Below are positions 5,549 to 8,278 of a stretch of 8,278 nucleotides of DNA, one piece after another. The stretch is taken from assembly GCA_014379275.1 (NCBI GenBank), contig JACMMA010000125.1:1-8278 (forward strand), written 5' to 3'. Source of the DNA: Armatimonadota bacterium. GTDB lineage: Bacteria > Armatimonadota > Armatimonadia > Armatimonadales > Armatimonadaceae. The position numbers were made by a program, and so were the translations under genes. The notes under the pieces were generated by a model. It was not told the DNA's origin. It worked only from the letters and a program-made list of their open reading frames with translations, and did no database searches. The stretch's first letter is position 1, and every line of letters begins with the position of its first letter.

Positions 5549-6349
5549 TTAGATCGTTACTGTTCGCGGTTCTCCCGGCTGCAACCAGAGGAGGCTTTCC
5601 GACAGCGCCGCGTCGGCGAAGACTTGCTCGATCTGTTCCCGCCCTTCCACGAAGTGTTGCCACCCCGCGTAATGAACAGGTATCACGGTTCGGATGCCCA
5701 GCGCGCGGGTCATGTGTACGGCTTGCGCCGCATCCATCGTCAGAAGCGGTTCGTCTTCAGAACGCCGCACACCCCCCAGAAACAACAGGGCGGTCGCGAC
5801 GTGCGGAAACCGCTCGGCGATCTCTGCGACGCCCGCGTACCAGACGGTGTCGCCGGAAACGTAAAGTCCGCCGTTTACCGCACCTTCCCATTCCAGAACA
5901 AACCCGGTCACGTCGCCGATAAGCATTTCGATGCCTTCCGGCCCGTGCCGCGCAGGGGTCGCTGTCACCCGCACCGTCAGGAGGTCTCCACCGTTGTCGG
6001 CGGAAACCTCCACCGATTGCCACGGCGCCATGCCGCGCACGTTAGGAAGGAGTAGTCGTTCCGCGCCAGCTACCGTGGTCAGTACGTACCGTGCGGAAGG
6101 CAGAAGCGCACGCCCGGCGGTATCGAGATTGTCGGCGTGCTGGTCGTGTGACAGCAACACGGCGTCAACCGCACCGACGGCGGACGGGGGGAGTGCGGGC
6201 GACTGCGTCTTGTGCAGCGTGGCGACCCCGATATCGTACTCACCACCCGCCGCGTCGAACGTCGGGTCGGTCAGGAAGCGGAGCGGGCCGATTTCCATCA
6301 CCACAGTCGGTCCGCCGACCAGCGTAAATCGCACCTCGGAGGCGTTCAT
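5549..6349 (-). CDS. Metallo-beta-lactamase-fold hydrolase, UlaG/Lactamase_B_2-like
   Basis: A 266-residue cytoplasmic protein with the MBL hydrolase fold; the substrate is unknown. Opening strands include TLVGGPTVVMEIGPLRFLTDPTFD (9-32), the usual start of UlaG-like MBL proteins. The metal-site loop reads LLSHDQHADNLD (65-76). Aligned with the canonical HxHxDH, Asp69 and Asn74 stand where the first and last His usually are. Later ligand candidates are His135 (TPARHGPEG), Asp167 (YVSGDTVWY) and His226 (PVHYAGW), all in typical positions. The start at ATG 6349 is chosen because AAAGGA lies 7 nt upstream; the in-frame GTG at 6367 and ATG at 6355 overlap or touch that site. It is divergent from an HxlR-type regulator, with 131 nt between the two starts, suggesting control by it. 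No signal peptide. Confidence 0.85.
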   Translation of the reverse strand: MNASEVRFTLVGGPTVVMEIGPLRFLTDPTFDAAGGEYDIGVATLHKTQSPALPPSAVGAVDAVLLSHDQHADNLDTAGRALLPSARYVLTTVAGAERLLLPNVRGMAPWQSVEVSADNGGDLLTVRVTATPARHGPEGIEMLIGDVTGFVLEWEGAVNGGLYVSGDTVWYAGVAEIAERFPHVATALLFLGGVRRSEDEPLLTMDAAQAVHMTRALGIRTVIPVHYAGWQHFVEGREQIEQVFADAALSESLLWLQPGEPRTVTI

Positions 6350-6382
6350 AAACATATCCTTTCGCACGGACCGATCTTTACG

Positions 6383-6429
6383 CCGGTACCGGGGTAATGT
6401 ACTTCGTCGTAATGGTTTTCACCAGTACA
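6383..6429. promoter_or_regulatory. Candidate HxlR operator in the divergent intergenic region
   Basis: Contains the perfect 10-bp palindrome CCGGTACCGG (6383-6392) and a 6-bp inverted repeat TGTACT (6398-6403) / AGTACA (6424-6429) separated by 20 nt. All share the core GTAC. HxlR-family dimers bind inverted repeats near divergent promoters, so these are plausible sites. No binding evidence exists in the sequence itself. Confidence 0.35.
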
Positions 6430-6442
6430 CAGCAAAACCGGA

Positions 6443-6448
6443 TATACT
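6443..6448 (+). promoter_or_regulatory. Possible -10 element of the hxlR-type gene
   Basis: TATACT lies 33 nt before the TTG start. No good -35 stands at 16-18 nt; TTTCAC at 6418-6423 is at 19 nt. The weak -35 would suit a promoter that depends on an activator or is autoregulated. Confidence 0.35.
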
Positions 6449-6480
6449 ATTGGAAATCATACTGTTGGGAGGGATCGCGA

Positions 6481-6822
6481 TTGGAAAGGCCCAAGAAAGT
6501 TCGCCTATGCTCGGTAGAGGCGACGATCAGTGTGATCGGTGGAAAGTGGAAGCCGCTGATCCTACACCAGTTGCTCGCCGCCACCTACCGGTTCGGCGAG
6601 TTGCACCGTGCGATCCCCTGCGCCACACAACAGATGCTCACCCAGCAACTCCGAGAGCTGGAGGCGGACGGCATCGTTCACCGGAAGGTGTATGCAGAAG
6701 TACCCCCAAAAGTGGAATACTCTCTGACCGAATACGGGCGGACGCTGGAGCCCGTTTTGCTCGCGATGCATGCCTGGGGCCAGCTGTTTTTGCGACGCGG
6801 ACCGTCTGAACCCGGTGCGTGA
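6481..6822 (+). CDS. HxlR-family (DUF24) winged-helix transcriptional regulator
   Basis: A 113-residue DNA-binding protein of the MarR-related HxlR family, normally a dimer. The diagnostic sequence is present: LCSVEATISVIGGKWKPLILHQLL (9-32), RFGELHRAI (37-45), then the recognition helix region TQQMLTQQLRELEADGIV (49-66), the wing with VPPKVEYSLTEYG (74-86), and a C-terminal dimerisation helix. Cys10 is the family's conserved N-terminal cysteine. Cys47 replaces the more usual Gly before the recognition helix. Start choice: TTG at 6481 has GGGAGGG 7 nt upstream and gives the usual short N-terminus. An in-frame ATG at 6397 would add 28 residues with no family likeness and would overlap the candidate operator and promoter. 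It is divergent from the MBL gene, its likeliest target besides itself. Confidence 0.9.
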   Translation: MERPKKVRLCSVEATISVIGGKWKPLILHQLLAATYRFGELHRAIPCATQQMLTQQLRELEADGIVHRKVYAEVPPKVEYSLTEYGRTLEPVLLAMHAWGQLFLRRGPSEPGA

Positions 6823-7128
6823 AGTTGTAGCAGTCTAATATTGGGTATGGTCCGAACTTTCTTCGGTGAAGATCTGTATGGTCAGAAACAAGCCGTGCCG
6901 TTTGTTGACCGGGGGCTACCGCCCTTCCGGGTTGCGAGCAGGCGCGGGCGATCTTTCTCTGTCCGACCCCGTCAGTTGAAACTGCGGGCTATTCTCTCAG
7001 ATAACGGAACAGACCTGTATTTCCGGGGAGTAGGAAGGGGATTGCGACGCCGAAAACGAAACACCCAACGGGTATAACTAGAAAACACCGCTATCACCCA
7101 CCCGAACCGCTTTTGAGGAACTATTACT
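6823..7128 (+). other. 306-nt intergenic region between hxlR-type gene and transketolase
   Basis: No convincing gene. The one open frame (TTG 6841 to 7077) encodes an Arg-rich 78-residue product with no ribosome-binding site and no family likeness. A hairpin with a 2-nt bulge lies at 6909-6930 (CCGG, GGGC, loop of four, GCCC, TT, CCGG) without a T tract. It may end the upstream transcript or be leader structure. TTGAAA (6976-6981) and GATAAC (7000-7005), 18 nt apart, form a weak candidate promoter for the transketolase gene, which would then have a leader of over 100 nt. Confidence 0.4.
6976..7005 (+). promoter_or_regulatory. Weak candidate promoter of the transketolase gene
   Basis: TTGAAA and GATAAC with an 18-nt spacer. 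Each hexamer has partial consensus match. It is the best pair I find in the region upstream of 7129; another TATAAC at 7073-7078 lacks a -35 partner. Confidence 0.25.
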
Positions 7129-8278
7129 ATGCCTGACGCATCAACGATCCAAGCCTACAAAGATTTGGCCGCGCAACTTCGTGCCGACTCGATCCGCTGT
7201 ACCACCGCCGCCGGTTCCGGTCACCCGACCTCCGGCATGTCCGCCGCAGACCTGATGGCAGTTCTGGCAATCTCGTACCTGAAGTACGATTTTCAGAACC
7301 CGAAGCACCCCAACAACGACCACCTTCTGTTTAGCAAGGGCCACGCCTGCCCGGTCCTCTACGCGCTTTACAAAGCGGTCGGCGCGATCGACGATGCCGA
7401 ACTGCTCACCCTGCGCCAATTCGGTTCCAAGTTGGAAGGGCACCCGACACCGGAAATCCCGTACGTAGACGCCGCCACGGGATCGCTCGGCCAGGGCCTG
7501 CCGATCGGCGCAGGCGTCGCCATCGCCGGGAAGTATATTGATAAACTCCCTTATAAGGTCTGGATCGTCTGCGGCGACTCGGAAATGGCGGAAGGCTCGA
7601 TCTACGAGGCGTTAGAAATTGCCAAGCACTACGAGTTGAATAACCTGGTTGCCATCGTGGACGTGAACAAACTGGGTCAGCGCGGCGAGACTGCGCTCGG
7701 TCACGACATGGAAGCGTACAAGGCCCGTTTCGAAGCGTTCGGGTGGCACGCGATCGTTGTGGACGGGCACGATGTCGAGGCGATCGACCGGGCATATGCG
7801 GAAGCGATGACCGCGACCAAGCCGGTCGGCATCCTGGCGAAGACCGACAAGGGGCACGGCGTGTCGTTCACGTCCGGTCAACTCGGCTGGCATGGCAAAG
7901 CGATGAAGCCGGAGGAAGCGGAAAAGGCTCTCGCGGAATTGGGCAACCCCAAAGGCGACATCATTGTCAGCGTTCAGAAACCAGAGGATCTGAAACCCGC
8001 CGCCCTCCCGGCACCCGCCGATTTCGTCGCGCCGGAATACAAACTCGGCGACAAGTACGCCGTTCGTCAGGCGTACGGCGATGCCCTGAAGGCTCTCGGC
8101 GCGTCTCGCGGTGATGTGTTCGCGGTAGACTCCGAGGTTTCCAACTCGACGTTCGCGGAAACGTTCAAGAAAGCCTACCCGGATCGTTTCTTCGAAACCT
8201 ACCTCGCCGAGCAGGTGATGGTCTCGATCGCGCAGGGTCTCGCGGTGCGTGGCTACACGGCGTTCTGCTCGACGTTCG
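7129..8278 (+). CDS. tkt: Transketolase, 3'-truncated by window edge (vertebrate-like class)
   Basis: Thiamine diphosphate enzyme moving two-carbon ketol units between sugar phosphates in the non-oxidative pentose phosphate pathway (and Calvin cycle where present). The first 383 residues are visible. The N-terminal cofactor domain has TTAAGSGHPTSGMSAAD (25-41), SKGHACPVLYAL (69-80), ATGSLGQGL (116-124), and the ThDP/metal motif CGDSEMAEGS ending in DVN (148-180). Trp254-His255-Gly follow. The pyrimidine-binding domain starts near 306; Glu361 in the AEQ motif (360-362) is the catalytic glutamate. The sequence tracks the vertebrate enzyme closely, including KLGQ after DVN and STFAETFKKAYPDRF, which points to the class of about 620 residues rather than the 660-residue E. 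coli TktA class. ATG 7129 has GAGGAA 8 nt upstream. It follows a 306-nt gap, so it probably has its own promoter. Confidence 0.95.
   Translation, partial: MPDASTIQAYKDLAAQLRADSIRCTTAAGSGHPTSGMSAADLMAVLAISYLKYDFQNPKHPNNDHLLFSKGHACPVLYALYKAVGAIDDAELLTLRQFGSKLEGHPTPEIPYVDAATGSLGQGLPIGAGVAIAGKYIDKLPYKVWIVCGDSEMAEGSIYEALEIAKHYELNNLVAIVDVNKLGQRGETALGHDMEAYKARFEAFGWHAIVVDGHDVEAIDRAYAEAMTATKPVGILAKTDKGHGVSFTSGQLGWHGKAMKPEEAEKALAELGNPKGDIIVSVQKPEDLKPAALPAPADFVAPEYKLGDKYAVRQAYGDALKALGASRGDVFAVDSEVSNSTFAETFKKAYPDRFFETYLAEQVMVSIAQGLAVRGYTAFCSTF

Noticed and set aside
6350..6367. Longer starts of the MBL protein (GTG 6367 or ATG 6355)
   Set aside because: AAAGGA at 6357-6362 lies inside or one base from these starts, but 7 nt before ATG 6349.
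6397..6480. 28-residue extension of the HxlR regulator from an ATG at 6397
   Set aside because: It is aromatic-rich, unlike the family, overlaps the candidate -10 and operator, and lacks the strong Shine-Dalgarno that precedes TTG 6481.
5931..6809. 292-residue plus-strand open frame
   Set aside because: It runs antisense to the MBL gene and out of frame with the HxlR gene. Its Arg/Ser/Pro-rich composition is typical of a shadow frame in GC-rich DNA.
6841..7077. 78-residue Arg-rich open frame in the intergenic region
   Set aside because: TTG start, no ribosome-binding site, no conserved features; composition is that of translated non-coding GC-rich DNA.

Overview
The window is a roughly 57% GC, gene-dense bacterial chromosomal segment. 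No mobile element, CRISPR array, tRNA or rRNA is visible. Several features suggest a lineage such as Armatimonadota or a planctomycete-like relative: a large membrane protein that I recall as the DUF6785/DUF6784 type, an IF3 with a long acidic tail, and a transketolase of the shorter vertebrate-like class. This assignment rests on recall of the families, not on a search.

Region 1 (1-3309, minus strand) is a translation cluster in the order infC, a secreted LolA/DUF2092-like gene, rpmI (L35), rplT (L20), pheS (partial, running off the left edge). The usual bacterial cluster is infC-rpmI-rplT followed by pheS-pheT, so the exported protein gene is an insertion. infC most plausibly starts at a rare ATA codon 7 nt after GGAGG. 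A near-consensus sigma-70-type promoter puts the transcript start downstream of the only longer conventional start (TTG). A GC-rich hairpin with a T tract follows infC. A second promoter (TATAAT) abuts this hairpin, so that its transcripts would begin inside the first stem arm. The arrangement could end infC transcripts while letting lolA-like-rpmI-rplT-pheS start afresh.

Region 2 (3310-5541) holds a divergent promoter pair whose two -35 elements lie in a perfect inverted repeat, followed on the plus strand by a 653-residue polytopic membrane protein of unknown function. The gene ends at a strong hairpin shared with the convergent gene that follows.

Region 3 (5549-6822) is a divergent pair: a metallo-beta-lactamase-fold protein (minus) and a small HxlR-family winged-helix regulator (plus) read from a TTG start. 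The 131-bp gap between them contains palindromes that could be the regulator's operator. The regulator has two cysteines that could form a redox switch.

Region 4 (6823-8278) is a 306-bp non-coding stretch followed by the first 383 residues of a transketolase (plus), which runs off the right edge.

Most of the content is ordinary housekeeping. I see no clearly new multi-gene system. The most interesting points are the start and transcription architecture of infC and the insertion in its operon, the unknown membrane protein, and the HxlR/MBL pair.
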